Positions 1-23,830 are shown, numbered from the stretch's first letter. The stretch is 64,000 nt of DNA from Aplysia californica (GCF_000002075.1 NW_004797271.1:481207-545206); one strand, 5' to 3'. Translations and numbers: made by a program. Notes: generated by a model not told the origin, from the sequence alone.

Positions 1-371
1 GAAAAAAAAGAAAAAAAAAAGTTGAACTAGTAGCTCCACTGTTTAAAAACATTATTTCTTCAAAGTTCTGGGTTTTTTTCTTCAAATTTTGTACACATGC
101 CACAGTTTAATTCTTAATCTCAATTAATTCAAACTCCGACGAGATAAGAAATCTTTTATTTTTTTATTTCATGACATAACTTATATATGAAGAGTAATGT
201 TCCATTATAATGTTACGATTCAGGCTCTGGAACAATATTATAGTTCTCGTTCCTCTTAACCAGAACAACCATGTCCTTGCCTTTGACTCATTGAAGATTA
301 GCATTCTGGTCATGCGGCAACGCTTATAGGCACCCTGTTGGAGGCACTTAAAATTCTTATCAAGAAAAATA

Positions 372-728
372 GAGTATATGATTCCCTGATTACACTTTTC
401 CTGGAGATATTTTAATTGTTTTCTTTACACCTGAGTATGATTCCCTGATTACACTTTTACTGGAGATATTTTAATTGTTTTCTTTACACCTGAGTATGAT
501 TCCCTGATTACACTTTTACTGGAGATATTTTAATTGTTTTCTTTACACCTGAGTATGATTCCCTGATTACACTTTTACTGGAGATATTTTAATTGTTTTC
601 TTTACACCTGAGTATGATTCCCTGATTACACTTTTACTGGAGATATTTTAATTGTTTTCTTTACACCTGAGTATGATTCCCTGATTACACTTTTACTGGA
701 GATATTTTAATTGTTTTCTTTACACCTG
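372..728. repeat. 59-bp tandem repeat, about six copies
   Basis: A 59-bp unit beginning near GAGTATGATTCCCTGATTAC repeats from about 372 to 728 with almost no divergence. Unit starts at 433, 492, 551, 610 and 669 are exactly 59 bp apart. The near identity points to recent expansion. Confidence 0.9.
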
Positions 729-776
729 AAACTGAAAAGGGCAGACAACAACATACAAATAGAATGCGTCATGATG

Positions 777-1174
777 CGGTGGAATCAGGCGCTTGTCAAT
801 TTTTGTACACAGAGTTGTGGGTTATAACCTTAAAAAGTTACAGCTTATTCATTGTCTGCTTTTGATGAATAAATCATCCATCTTCTATCTTCAATAGAAG
901 TCGAGATATTTCAGATTGAAAGAGGTGAGGTCACTTGGTTTCAGAAGTAAAATTAGTCTAGAAAATGGCCCCCAAAGTTTGGTGACCTCCAAAGCTTGAG
1001 AGTCTTTGGAAACTGTACATCTACATTTTTTGTATGCCTATAATCAAAGTTTTTCAATAAAGTCCACACAGAAAAGTGTTGAGCCAAAAAATAAAGATAT
1101 GATAAAAATTGCCAAACAGGAAGAAAACGCCATTTTCTTAGATTTCATTATCTTGACAAGCGCCTGATTTCACC
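777..1174. mobile_element. MITE-like element with about 25-bp terminal inverted repeats
   Basis: GGTGGAATCAGGCGCTTGTC at 777-798 recurs inverted at about 1150-1174, about 22 of 25 matching. The roughly 400 bp between are AT-rich and non-coding. No clear target duplication was seen. The same terminal motif (GGTGGAATCA) occurs at the ends of the outer element in DOK intron 1 (about 5371 and 6822). Confidence 0.5.
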
Positions 1175-1200
1175 AGGAAGCCTCACATACCATGATGTAA

Positions 1201-1345
1201 ATTCAAGTTTCTGATTAGTGTACGAGGGTTCTATATGTGCGATACTCAATTATCATAATTATTTTATTTTATGTCTGAGCAGCAGCAGACCGAGGGAGTG
1301 TTACGGCACATATAGAACCCTCGTACACTAATCATAAACTTGAAT
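1201..1345. repeat. 40-bp near-perfect inverted repeat (hairpin or short MITE)
   Basis: The arm at 1201-1240 and the arm at 1306-1345 are inverted copies matching at 39 of 40 positions, around a 65-nt AT-rich spacer. The similarity continues weakly outside the arms. No coding potential. Confidence 0.85.
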
Positions 1346-2028
1346 TTATCCATTATGTTCTTACACCTTGGAGTGTAAAAAGTTCCCCTACAAAGTGCAA
1401 GATTTAACCTCTGAGATAAATAAAATCTAGCTACACCTCTAGGAGAAAATAATCCTAGGACTGAGCAGACTTCTATAGATTGGGTTTTTCAAAAGAAAGA
1501 GCAATCTACTGTCCCAGGAGTGCTGCGTTATTACTTAAAACTGATTTGAATTACTGGAATCAGAATAGTTCATAGTAGTTTAGCATTTCACACTATAGAG
1601 TCGCTGGGTGGGATGAATGATGTCTAAAATAAAATTTTTGGGTTGTTGTTTTTTGTAAGTGTTTTACGGCGTTCGCAAAAGCTGAATATGGTCATATATG
1701 AGGTCATATATTTATGTAATATGTGCAACTGTAGTAGAAATTAGAAAAATAAAGTCACCGATTTTTTTTTCTCCCCAACAAAATTTTCCCTGTGAATCCT
1801 TTAAATCAAACAGACCAATGAACCATTTTCACATCATTGTCTTCATTTCATTATAACAAATTAGCCGACATCACATTTATTTTTAATTAAAACGTTTTGA
1901 TGATAACACACTGTATAACAGTACAGTAGGCCATAAGTGACTGAGCCAACACCTTGCTATCTATCATCATACTCATTGTGAACATTAAAAAGTTAGGGTA
2001 TTTTTGCAGTATTGGGCCCGTTGAACTG
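1346..2028. other. Intergenic, no feature recognised
   Basis: AT-rich sequence with no supported gene. A short stretch at about 1655-1705 (TTTTACGGCGTTCGCAA with GGTCATAT nearby) looks like a decayed head of repeat family A. Confidence 0.5.
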
Positions 2029-2140
2029 TTTTAACCCGTTCCTGCGGGAGTCGGATGTTCCCCAAGAATACAAAAGCCTATTTCGGCACCTCGCCTTCAT
2101 TCCGGTCCCGTGTCAGTCCAGCCCCTGGCTCAGCGCATGC
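2029..2140 (+). repeat. Dispersed GC-rich repeat, copy 1
   Basis: About 110 bp beginning TTTTAACCCG and containing CCTATTTCGGCACCTCGCC and GCCCCTGGCTCAGCGCA. It closely matches 41070-41178. It is much richer in GC than its surroundings. The leading TTAA-CCC could be a TTAA-type transposon end, but no second end was found. Confidence 0.6.
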
Positions 2141-3352
2141 ACGGACTGGGTAACCGGTCATCTCGTCACATCCCAATTATGTGTGATGAAATGACTTCCC
2201 TTGTCTCTCGAAAATTGTTATAGCCCAAGAAGGGCAGAGTTTCCCCAGTAGTAACCTGCCCCAATGCATTTTCCATAAGAAATGCTGAAATTTTCAATTG
2301 AACAGGGTCAGGGCCTGTGCCCTATATATTGATGTTTGCAAGTGTGTGAGGAAATCCTTGTGGATTTGGGGTTTGACGAAATGACCCTGTGACGAGATGA
2401 CTGGGGTTTTTGTCTTGTTTTTTAGTAGAGGGTTTTACGGCGCTCGCAACTGCATCGAGGGCAAGGTGCCAAAATTTGCTTCTCGGGCAACATAAACCCG
2501 GCCCCCGGTCTGTGACTTTGTCTTGTCTTTTTGAATTATTTGGACCAATTTGACCCTCAAATCCATTAAGATCTCAGGCTCAAAATCATGGGGACTTTCA
2601 ATTTCAGGGAGCCAAAGCAGTGAAGTTGAAGGGGGCTTGCCCTGTCCCCCCGCCCGACCTTTTTGTCATTATATTTTGGTTTCAGAAGTGATTTCAATAG
2701 TCAACTGCCAAGTTACCTAAAGTCTAAAGTGGAAAAACAGACACATTACTTATCAATCATCATAATCATTTTAGATCTAAAAGATTAAAGTGGAATGAAT
2801 GTACACCTCCTGCTGTTGACCGATCTTTGAACACAAAAATGTGAAATGAGGATGAGGAGTCAAATGAATATAGGCCTATAGGCACCCTTGTCGCCCTTGA
2901 CAAGATCTCAAAATAAAAGTACAATACCACAAATAAACAAAGAAAATAAATCAAATGTATGCTCATATTAATATTATAGAATGGATGGCTTCTTTTGAGA
3001 TCATTACGAAAGTGGGGCATCCTAAAGACAGGGAAAGCTGTACGTTTCTGAGTGTGAATTGGTTCAGCTGTCGAGTTGGGGTTGTCGTTTGTTGACATTT
3101 GCGGCAGGGATAAATCGAACGAATTGATTGAATTCAGTAGGTCAGGGCCATAATAATACGTTCTCAAGGAAGAATTAAAGGAAATCCATTTCTTTCTGAG
3201 CAATATTTTCTATCAATTTACCAGTAACCGTTCTCATGAAAGGGGGAAACCAGGGCGAGGAGCCTATTATTATGATGATAAGGATCGCAGTGCGAGTAGT
3301 GAGTGGGAGTGACTTAGGAGGGGGCAGCACAATTAGGATACATTATGCTCAC
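2141..3352. other. Intergenic / possible first intron of the minus-strand secreted-protein gene
   Basis: Mostly AT-rich. A family A head lies at about 2424-2478 (TTTTACGGCGCTCGCAACTG). An open frame of 145 codons on the minus strand (2766-3203) has no recognisable domain. If the exon at 3353-3440 is real, this stretch is its intron. Confidence 0.4.
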
Positions 3353-3440
3353 CTGGTTGAAACTCAAAAGTGGCAGCTGTAAAGATCCGACTTCCAGGTA
3401 CCACAAGGAGGAAGCTCAAAACGAGAAACCTCCAAAACAT
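3353..3440 (-). CDS. First coding exon of a putative secreted protein, partial
   Basis: On the minus strand an ATG at 3440 opens 29 codons followed by a good splice donor (GTGAGC, reading down from 3352). The peptide begins MFWRFLVLSFLLVVPGSRIF and continues TAATFEFQP. A short start, a run of hydrophobic residues and a small-residue PGS turn look like a signal peptide with cleavage near residue 18. The TAATFEF stretch after it faintly resembles the start of mature biotinidase/vanin (nitrilase-family) enzymes, which begin with TAAVYE. That is a weak, seven-residue resemblance and is not assigned as a function. No second exon was found in the 3.3 kb to the left window edge, so the rest of the gene would lie outside. 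It starts 168 bp from the DOK-like gene, in opposite orientation. It could also be a chance ORF. Confidence 0.4.
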
Positions 3441-3607
3441 GGTTGAAAAAGTCAGATAATTACAGTTTCACAACGGGCCTTTTCACTTCTCCATTATCCC
3501 CCTCATTCGTCTCGCTGGCATAATCACTCTCGTCAATTCTCGGACAATAGCTCAACGCAACGCGAGAAGTATCGGATTGACGTCACAACACGGAAATGAA
3601 AACAAAC
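3441..3607. promoter_or_regulatory. Probable bidirectional promoter with a palindromic CRE
   Basis: This is the gap between the minus-strand signal-peptide exon and the plus-strand DOK-like start codon. It holds a perfect cAMP-response-element palindrome TGACGTCA at 3578-3585, only 23 bp before the DOK-like ATG, an ETS-like CGGAA just after it, and several CpGs in an otherwise AT-rich region. A short divergent gap with CRE/ETS motifs is typical of shared TATA-less promoters. Use as a promoter is inferred; the 5' ends of the transcripts are not visible. Confidence 0.4.
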
Positions 3608-15840
<12,233 letters not shown>

Positions 15841-16211
15841 CTAGATCATTTCTGTTAGTTATGATTTATAATGATAATGTGCTTCTTGTCATAAGGATCT
15901 GAAAATGTACGAATAACTGTGTGGAACTTTATGTTTTATTTTGATGGTCCGGGATTGGTTGCTACTTGAAGTAGAAGTAGCCACTATCCTGGATGCTTCG
16001 TTGCATCGACTTTGTGGTATCTGGTACCTTCTGTCAGCATTGTGTAACACGATGTGTTGTTACATAAATAAAAATGGACAAAAATATCTTGTTACAAGTA
16101 TTTTTATACTCTGCCCATTTTTCAACGAGAATTGTACGTTATTTTCTACAGTGGACATACTCCAAGGTTTTTTTGGTTTTTTTCTATACTCAGACTGATA
16201 TTTTCAATAAA
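15841..16211 (+). terminator. 3' UTR and poly(A) signals of the DOK-like gene
   Basis: After the TAG at 15838-15840 the sequence turns AT-rich. Two AATAAA hexamers lie downstream, at 16067-16072 and 16206-16211, giving a 3' UTR of about 230-390 nt. The real cleavage site is not visible. Confidence 0.5.
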
Positions 16212-16439
16212 TGAAGGTGTATAGGTTTCACTTCTCTTAAAGGAGAAGCTCAGAGTGATTGAACGACTCGTGTCCCTTTCTTTACCATTCAAGCCTGGAG
16301 CTCCAGGAGCAATGTTTTGCTTGTGGGGCGTATGAAAATATAGGCAGAGTGGGAGACCCATAAACACTGAGGTCTTGCCTGTAAGATCGTTGAGGTGGGG
16401 GAGGGTGAGAGCGAGAGTGAGAGTGAGAGCGAGAGCGTT

Positions 16440-16800
16440 GGAGGGGGGGGGGGGGGGGGGGGGAATGCATAGAAAGTCCATGAGCGATAAGGTTTTGTCA
16501 GTGAGATGTATGAGGGAAGGTATGGAGAGTCTATGAGTGTTAACATTAAAGTCTTGTCTTGTCTGTAAGGTGTTGGGGGGGTATAGAGAGTTGGTGAGTG
16601 TTAATATGAAGGTTGTCAGTGAGATGTATGAGGGAGGTATGGAGAGTCCGTGAGTGTTAACATTTTGGTCTTGTCTGTAAGGTGTTTGGGGGAGGTGGGG
16701 TGTTTACAGAGAGTTGGAGAGTGTTAACGTGAAGGTTGTCAGTGAGATGTATGAGGGGAGTTATGGAGAGTCCATGAGTGTTAGTGTTGAGGTCTTGTCC
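16440..16800. repeat. About 120-bp minisatellite, three to four copies
   Basis: GTCAGTGAGATGTATGAGGG recurs at about 16497, 16615 and 16738 (spacing 118 and 123 bp), with related GAGAGTCCATGAGTGTTA and GTCTTGTCTGTAAGGTGT blocks. A G-run of about 19 bases opens the array at 16443. It lies just past the DOK-like 3' UTR. Confidence 0.75.
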
Positions 16801-18138
16801 CTGACGTAACTGAAATGCGTGAAAGAAAAGCTTGAGACATAACACCTCGCTCATATTGGGATAATAGTTGAATTGTTCACCAAACCTGGTAGAGCATACT
16901 TTTTGTCCTTTTCCTCTGTCATTTGCGTCTGTTGGTCTTACTTTTTAATTAAAATAAAATCTTGTTTCAGTGATTATTAGTGTATGTATGTATTTCCTGT
17001 TTTCTCAGACTTGAGTTGTGGAAGGCATGGAGTGTGACAGAGCCTACTTTCCTCTGAATATATACACTCTGTTGTCATGCAATTTATCACCATTATTGTT
17101 TATATATAAGTATTATTGATGCCATGTTGGCCACCTCTCAGAGGGCCTTACTCTGATTGTTATGCCATTGTTTTTGTGTTTCCTTCAAGGGTAATCTTTC
17201 TCAGCCATAGTTCCAAGGAGCCCAATGTAAAAATGGGAACAAAAATATTCTTCCCATGACATGACTTCTTTTTATAAAATCATATTTTTCTTGTTGAACG
17301 AGTTTTATAAAAATCTACTAGCATAGATCAAATATAAGCGGTTGTGCCTTATGTGTATACTTAAAAACGAATGGCAGCAGAAGTGGTATGCATCAAAACA
17401 TTGTATCCAGCAGAAATTAAAATTACAACGGAACTGTAAATTTTATACAGAACAATTTAGACCAACTATTGGTCGGCAGTAAGCAGAGATTTATTTATTA
17501 CTGCTTTTATCAAAGACTTTTATCATTGACTTAATTTCTTAATGTGCCTACTACTCCAGTGCCCTTCCACTGTAGGTGTATATTGTCAATAGGGGGTGCA
17601 AAACACCAACAATTACAAAATTATGAATCCAGTTTTTGTAATTGAGATAATTATACCCTCTTGATCAAATATTTTTATCACATTTTTTATATGATTGGTA
17701 GTTTTGAATAAATGACTATTTGTAGCCAAAATAAAAATCTATGCAATGAGATCTTCCATAGATGCAGTAGTCATACAGTAATCAAATAGTTTTTCTATCG
17801 ATACAATGGTTGCTCCTTTTCAAATAGTTCTTCCATATATGCAATCGTTGTACTTGATCAAATAGTTCTTCCATCCATAGATGCAATGGTCATACATTTA
17901 TCAAATAGTTCTTCTATTCTGTTTAAAACTTTTATGAAATTTTATTAAGTAAATATTCAAAGGTGTGGTCGCAGCAAGACTGTCATCAATTTGCCTCATC
18001 AATTTGCCGCAACTGCAGTGGTGGTGAAAAGCAAAACAATCAATGGTCTTAACCCAAAGGTGTAAGTTGTCATATTAAAGTCACGTGAGCTGCTAGTTAG
18101 TAATATTCTTGAAGAGTTTTATGTAAGTCAATCAAAAA
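16801..18138. other. Intergenic, AT-rich; weak tandem repeat inside
   Basis: No supported gene. From about 17750 to 17920 a degenerate unit of about 45-50 bp (TCAAATAGTTCTTCCAT with ATGCAATGGTCATAC) repeats roughly four times. Confidence 0.5.
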
Positions 18139-18313
18139 TGTGGGTGTTCGCAGGTTCTCTGGTGTGGTTTGCTCCTTCTTTCCTGTCAAATGTGTATTGT
18201 CCATATCTTTCCTCCTTATTTTCTTTGTATGTTACTCCCATGAAACACCTTGAATCTTTGGCACTTTTATGATATATTTGGATTGTAATTGCAGTAATAC
18301 TTTTACTAAAAGT
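18139..18313 (-). repeat. Interspersed repeat family A, diverged
   Basis: Reverse-strand copy recognised by CTGGTGTGGTTTGCTCCTTC, TTGTATGTTACTCCCATGAA-like middle and the AGTAAAACTTTT-type end. The hairpin region is decayed. Confidence 0.6.
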
Positions 18314-19225
18314 AAAGCTATACTCAATCCAAAATGAGTCACTCAAATCAGAGCATTCTTCATCATGAATACTTTCGTTAATATTCATGAACAAGTTTTG
18401 TGCAACTCAGTTATAAAGCATTTAAATTGTGTGGATTGAGGCGTCAAACATATATACAATTATTTTACAAGTATAAATTGTGTGTAAGTCCATCATAAAT
18501 GAGTCATTCAAGTCAAAAATATTTTCAGTTGTAATCTAACTACACAGGGAAATTAATTTTTTTTTTTTTTTTTACTTTTCAATGCATTCAACTTTCTGTT
18601 TGAATACACCGCTGAAAAGACCTTTGTCTTTACTCTCCATCTGTTGTTTCTGTTTGTCTTTCTCAATTCTTCTCGACACTAACTGACCCTTATTGTATCC
18701 ACGCACTTCTTTTTACGCAAACGAACAAACTGGAGTTGAGGAAAGACACAAAGCACTCACAAGACTGTCTTTCCGCAAATGTTGGCTACTGCTGTCACTA
18801 TTATGAATTTATTTTTGTAATAACTTTCTTTACGCAGCAAATGTTATGCTCTTAACATTTTTACACAAGAGAATTTTCTATGTACTTAAGAGTTGTGAAT
18901 GAATACAAGTTGACAACAAGTGCCGTTTGCCGTTTTCACTTTATATTTTGATTCTGTACATACTGGTAGTTTAACCAAGGTGGGCCTACAATAGTTGTGG
19001 TAATAAGATATAAGACTTAGGGGGAGAAAATGGCAGTCATATTTTTTATTATTTTGAATTTTACCCGACAAGACACTTCAGTTAAACAGAACATTTAAAA
19101 GCAAGTAAATGGTTACTGGTCAATGTTAAAATGAAGAGATGAAATGGTGTGTCCTTAGGAAGATATGAGGTTTCAAACTTAACCTTGAGAGTTTTCAAAA
19201 CCACCAAAGTGTGAGTACCAGTTTC
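18314..19225. other. Intergenic, AT-rich, nothing recognised
   Basis: No open frame of note, no clear repeat, and no RNA gene seen. Confidence 0.5.
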
Positions 19226-19480
19226 TGTTGTCTAGTCATTAGGTTCTTTGCTATGGCACACAGGAGATCGGAATTTTATTCCAGGGTGGGGAAAATTTTA
19301 TTGAGTATCTCAGTCGTTCTGCTGGGATGTTGTATCCCGCTCAGCCTGGGTTTACTCTGACTGGCAGGGTCAAAGTTCGTCTCCTTGATTTGAATTGTGT
19401 TGATGGGGGAGTGAAATGCCTGCATCTTTAAAAAAAATGGCTCTTCCGTTTTTTCCCTCATAGTCTTTAAACATTCCTCA
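19226..19480 (+). repeat. tRNA-derived SINE (family B), diverged
   Basis: Carries TCATTAGGTTCTTTGCTATG and GGCACACAGGAGATCGGAAT, then CTGCTGGGATGTTGTATCCC, CTGGCAGGGTCAAAG and CGTCTCCTTGATTTGAATTG. The same order of blocks occurs at 22960-23215 and 53365-53528. The head resembles a tRNA with A- and B-box positions, decayed here. Confidence 0.5.
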
Positions 19481-19526
19481 GTCGATGGGAGAGTGCTGTA
19501 AATTTTACAGCGTTTCTTTTGATGCT

Positions 19527-20665
19527 GATGTATGTCACATGTGCTGATCTATGTCATATATCTTGTCACTTGTGCTGATGTATGTCACACAAGTGCTGAT
19601 GTATGTCATATACCTTGTCACATGTGATGATGTATGTCACACAAGTAATGATGTATGTCATATATCTTGTCACATGTGCTGATGTATGTCATATATCTTG
19701 TCACTTGTGCTGATGTATGTCATATATCTTGTCACTTGTGCTGATGTATGTCATATATCTTGTCACTTGTGCTGATGTATGTCATGTATCTTGTCACTTG
19801 TGCTGATGTATGTCATGTATCTTGTCACAAGTGCTGATGTATGTCATATATCTTGTCACTTGTGCTGATGTATGTCATATATCTTGTCACTTGTGCTGAT
19901 GTATGTCACACAAGTACTGATGTATGTCATATATCTTGTCACATGTGCTGATGTATGTCATATATCTTGTCACATGTGCTGATGTATGTTATATATCTTG
20001 TCACTTGTGCTGATGTACGTCATATATCTTGTCACAAGTGCTGATGTATGTCATGTATCTTGTCACATCACAAGTGCTGATGTATGTCATGTATCTTGTC
20101 ACTTGTGCTGATGTATGTCATGTATCTTGTCACATCACAAGTACTGATGTATGTCATATATCTTGTCACTTGTGCTGATGTATGTCATGTATCTTGTCAC
20201 TTGTGCTGATGTATGTCATGTATCTTGTCACTTGTGCTGATGTATGTCATGTATCTTGTCACTTGTGCTGATGTATGTCATATATCTTGTCACATCACAA
20301 GTGCTGATGTATGTCATGTATCTTGTCACATACGCTGATGTATGTCACACAAGTGCTGATGTATGTCATATATCTTGTCACATGTGCTGATGTATGTCAT
20401 ATATCTTGTCACATCACAAGTGCTGATGTATGTCATGTGTATTGTCACATCACAAGTGCTGATGTATGTCATGTATCTTGTCACATCACAAGTGCTGATG
20501 TATGTCATGTATCTTGTCACATCACAAGTGCTGATGTATGTCATATATCTTGTCACTTGTGCTGATGTATGTCATATATCTTGTCACATATGCTGATGTA
20601 TGTCACACAAGTGCTGATGTATGTCATATATCTTGTCACATGTGCTGATGTATCTCACATGTGCT
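19527..20665. repeat. 31-bp satellite array, about 1.1 kb
   Basis: The unit CTGATGTATGTCATATATCT plus TGTCACTTGTG repeats more than 30 times. Variants end CACATGTG, CACAAGTG or CACATCACAAGTG (a longer unit of about 36 bp), or are shortened to CACACAAGTG. Higher-order alternation is visible in the right third. The 36-bp variants keep frames open on both strands, so ORFs there carry no meaning. Confidence 0.95.
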
Positions 20666-21240
20666 GTTGTATGAGTCATATGTTTTGATGTGTGTCACAT
20701 CGTGATATCATTTTCTGATAAAGGTCACACCAGTCTACATCATTGTGAAGTCAAGAGGGGTTTGGTTGTGTTGATTTTTTTTGGGTCTTTTTTTACACCA
20801 ATGTATTTTGATTTTTAAACTACCGAAAATTCCAGCAGCAATATTTTACTAGTGATGGTATCGGTTTTGTCAACATTTGTGTGGATATTTTGTCTTGCTT
20901 TGTTGGTCGGAAGTTTTTGTCTATAGACCCAGCGTTGAATGTATAGAATTTATTTATATAAATTTTGATGAACAGATGCATTTTAGCACTTTCCTAACGA
21001 TTGTTATATAATATATCTTTTATCTATGCAACGAGCCATTAATGAACTAATGTTTGTGATTTGCAAATATTTAAATCCTGGACGTCCTTGCGTGTTGCTT
21101 ATATGGTAAAAAGGTAAAATTTATTTTTTTTAATATACTTTGATTGAAACTGTGATAGCATAGGACTGATTGTATATCATGTTTTCTCTGTGTGAGTTTG
21201 TACAGTCGACGTGTGGTGAGTGTGTATTTGTGCGTGTGTG
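20666..21240. other. Intergenic, AT-rich, nothing recognised
   Basis: No supported gene or repeat family. Confidence 0.5.
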
Positions 21241-21475
21241 TGCGTGAGTATTAGCTGAAGTTTGGTGAAAGTGTGTGTGTGTGTGTGTTACTGATGTGTG
21301 TGAAGTGTGTGTGTGTGTCTGTGTGTGTGTGAAGTGTGTGTGTGTGTGAAGTGTGTGTGTGTGTCTGTGTGTGTGTGTGTTGCTGATGTGTGATGAATGT
21401 GTGTGTGTGTGTTGCTGATGCGTGTAAATATGTGTGTGTGTGTTGCTGATGTGGGGTAAATCTGTATTCATGTAT
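21241..21475. repeat. (GT)n microsatellite block
   Basis: Long GT runs broken by TGCTGATGTGTG and TGAAG spacers that themselves repeat about every 40-60 bp. Confidence 0.9.
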
Positions 21476-21491
21476 TGTTGTTGTAAGTGTG

Positions 21492-21548
21492 GGCGGCACT
21501 TTTATGACCTTATTGTGCTGCAAGTGCCGTAAAACTCATATTAAAACA
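21492..21548 (-). repeat. Repeat family A, head only
   Basis: The reverse strand reads TTTTACGGCACTTGCAGCAC and GGTCATAAAAGTGCCGCC. The two hairpin arms GGCACTT and AAGTGCC pair perfectly. Confidence 0.65.
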
Positions 21549-22539
21549 AGGACTGCGAGTGATCTTGAATGGTGTCTGCGTAACTGTTGTGTGTGAGTGA
21601 GTGATGTGTGTTTTTGGCCGTGTTTGCGCGGGTACTTGTGTACTGCTGCTCCTAATGGGTTGAAGAACAGTTTAGTTGTTGCATGGCAACGTATTTGTTG
21701 TGATGATGTAAGCATGATGGAGGAATCGCTGAAAGAATTTTTTACTGAGTGAAAGAGAAGGTTTGGTGATGGCAACGAAAATGCCAATGCCTTCATTCAT
21801 GTTTCTTACTACAGTGTCATTTTGTTGTGGTTATTGAGTCTTCAGTATTTGGAAAAGTGCCCTTATGCTCCATGTATATATGCCTTCCTCCCAATGGTGT
21901 TGCTTTTAGAGAAACTAAGTTTTCACGGTGATAGTTTGTGAATAAATCGCTTGTATTTTGCTTGCGAATATCTCGCTCGTCTTTTCTTTGTTTGCAGTGT
22001 AGTTTCTGCATGCTCAAAGTTCAAAGTTCATACATTCAGAGTTCTTGAAGTATGACAGTAACAAGAACAAGAACAGTTTGTTTGTTTTGTTTTTCCCTTT
22101 TCTTTTGTGTTTGCTTAATGATAATGATGATGGAGATGAAGAAACTTTTATTTCTATGCACTTTCTCACTTTTTGTGCTAATGCATTTCACCGCTTGTGT
22201 TCAGTTGGTGGTGATTAGTGAGTGATAAGTTTCTCTTGTAGATGTGCAAGTTTTAAAAACTTTGGTGTAACAGGCAAAAACTTTAGCTTGTGTGTTTTGA
22301 AATGTAAAGTTTAAACGTTCATTTTGTGTGTTTTGAAATAATGTAAAATTTAAATAGTTTTCAATTTGTGTGTTTTGATATGTTGTAAAATTTGAAAAGA
22401 GTGACTTATGTGATTAAAGATTGTGTAAAGGTGTAAAATTTCAGCTTACCGGTATGTGTTTTGTAACTTGTAAAGTTGAAAAGGTTTGGCTCATGTGTTT
22501 TCCAACCTTGTGAAGTTGAAATAGTTTGAAGTTATCCTC
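21549..22539. other. Intergenic; AT-rich with a short diverged tandem repeat
   Basis: From about 22245 to 22500 the words TGTGTGTTTTGAAATGTAAA and GTGTAAAATTT recur four or five times at 60-80 bp spacing. No gene was recognised. Confidence 0.45.
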
Positions 22540-22760
22540 CTGGACATTAGTTGGCCCCAAAATCTGTGTGGAATTGTTGGGTTCTTCACTGTGCACACAA
22601 AAGACAAGAAGTCGATTCTCGAGTGGGGGAGAGTTTCTCCTTTGTCTTGCTGCTGTGATAAATTATCCTGCATGTTCTGGGTTTATCTCTATCATCAGTC
22701 ATAGTCGAAGCAACCAGCCTCCTAGTTCTAGATGAAATAAATTCTGTCGTTGTGGGTATT
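22540..22760 (+). repeat. tRNA-derived SINE (family B), diverged
   Basis: TTGGGTTCTTCACTGTGCAC, then a B-box-like AAGTCGATTCTCGAG, then TCCTGCATGTTCTGGGTT and CAGCCTCCTAGTTCTAG match the block order of the other family B copies. Confidence 0.5.
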
Positions 22761-22959
22761 ATTAAGTAGGCTATTCTCAAGAAGATGTGTTAAGCTGAGA
22801 ATTGATATTTCTCTTGAATGTTCCTGATTTGGTCAGGGTATGTTGTCACATGGTTTGGTTTTATGCGTTGGGGAAAATTATACCTCATGGATATCTATAA
22901 ATACACACATTCAGCATTTTTGTCTATCTACACAGAACTCAGTTGTGAAAGCTCTCTAG

Positions 22960-23215
22960 TCTCTCTCTTACTTGGACCAGCATCTGCCATGTGTAATGGT
23001 GAGGCTCTTACTCCTTACTGTTGCACACAGAAGATGCAAGTTCAATTCCCTAGTTGGAATTAATTTTTTTTCATTCAGTTTCTCCATTTGTTTGTTGGGA
23101 TGCTCTGTCCTGGGTTGGCCCTGACTGACATGCAGGGTTGAAGAAGCCCGCCTCCTAAATTATCAAAATTAAGTCCATGGTATGTGCAGTGTAACACATT
23201 CTGTCAGCGTCGTTT
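22960..23215 (+). repeat. tRNA-derived SINE (family B)
   Basis: Contains GTGTAATGGTGAGGCTCTTA, CACACAGAAGATGCAAGTTC and AATTCCC (B-box region), then TTGTTGGGATGCTCTGTCCT, GGGTTGGCCCTGACTGACAT, GCCCGCCTCCTAAATTATC and GTAACACATTCTGTCAGCG. It is the clearest family B copy in the window. Confidence 0.6.
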
Positions 23216-23639
23216 TATATAAGAAACATTCTGAAATTATGCAAACTGAGCCCAAAAATGTGAAATTATGCGATTCTGTTAATTGTTAACAAAGAATGAT
23301 AAAGGAAAATAATCAGAAATTATGCAAAAAAATGATCAAACTTTGCTAAATTATGCGGGGTACATAAAACCACGGGGACAGAAGATTTACATTCGTGACT
23401 TGAATACAAGAAGGAAGAAATAGAGTACAGTGTAGCAGGCACATAGCAAACACATAGCGAAACACAGACACAGTGGACAGATTTTCAGGTCTCAAAATAT
23501 TTTTCTCATACATATATTGTATATTTTTTGTATTTAAAACATGTATATGTATCGAAAATTCATACATAAAGAAAATATTTCTGCCTTTGGGAAGTTTGCT
23601 ATGTTCATGCTGGACTGTATGATTTTTTTTTTCTACATG

Positions 23640-23830
23640 GTTGTGACTTAGAGTGTGCTGTGTGAAGCTGATGATTAATTCTCTGACTTATGACTCGGAG
23701 TGTGCTGTGTGAAGCTGATGATTAATTCTCTGATTTATGACTTGGAGTGTGCTGTGTGAAGCCGCTGATTAATTCTCTGACTTAAGACTCGGAGTGTGCT
23801 GTTTGAAGCTGTTGATTAATTTTCTGCTTT
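23640..23830. repeat. 47-bp tandem repeat, four copies
   Basis: GACTTAGAGTGTGCTGTGTG followed by AAGCTGATGATTAATTCTCT recurs at about 23643, 23690, 23738 and 23785. Confidence 0.85.

Noticed and set aside
372-728. Possible CRISPR array
   Set aside because: The 59-bp units are contiguous without unique spacers, in an animal genome; it is a minisatellite.
2766-3203. 145-codon minus-strand open frame considered as a second exon of the secreted protein
   Set aside because: No suitable acceptor or recognisable domain, and its composition looks like AT-rich intergenic sequence.
20311-20596. Open frames on both strands with SADVCHVSCHIT-type repeats
   Set aside because: They arise because some satellite units are 36 bp, a multiple of three.
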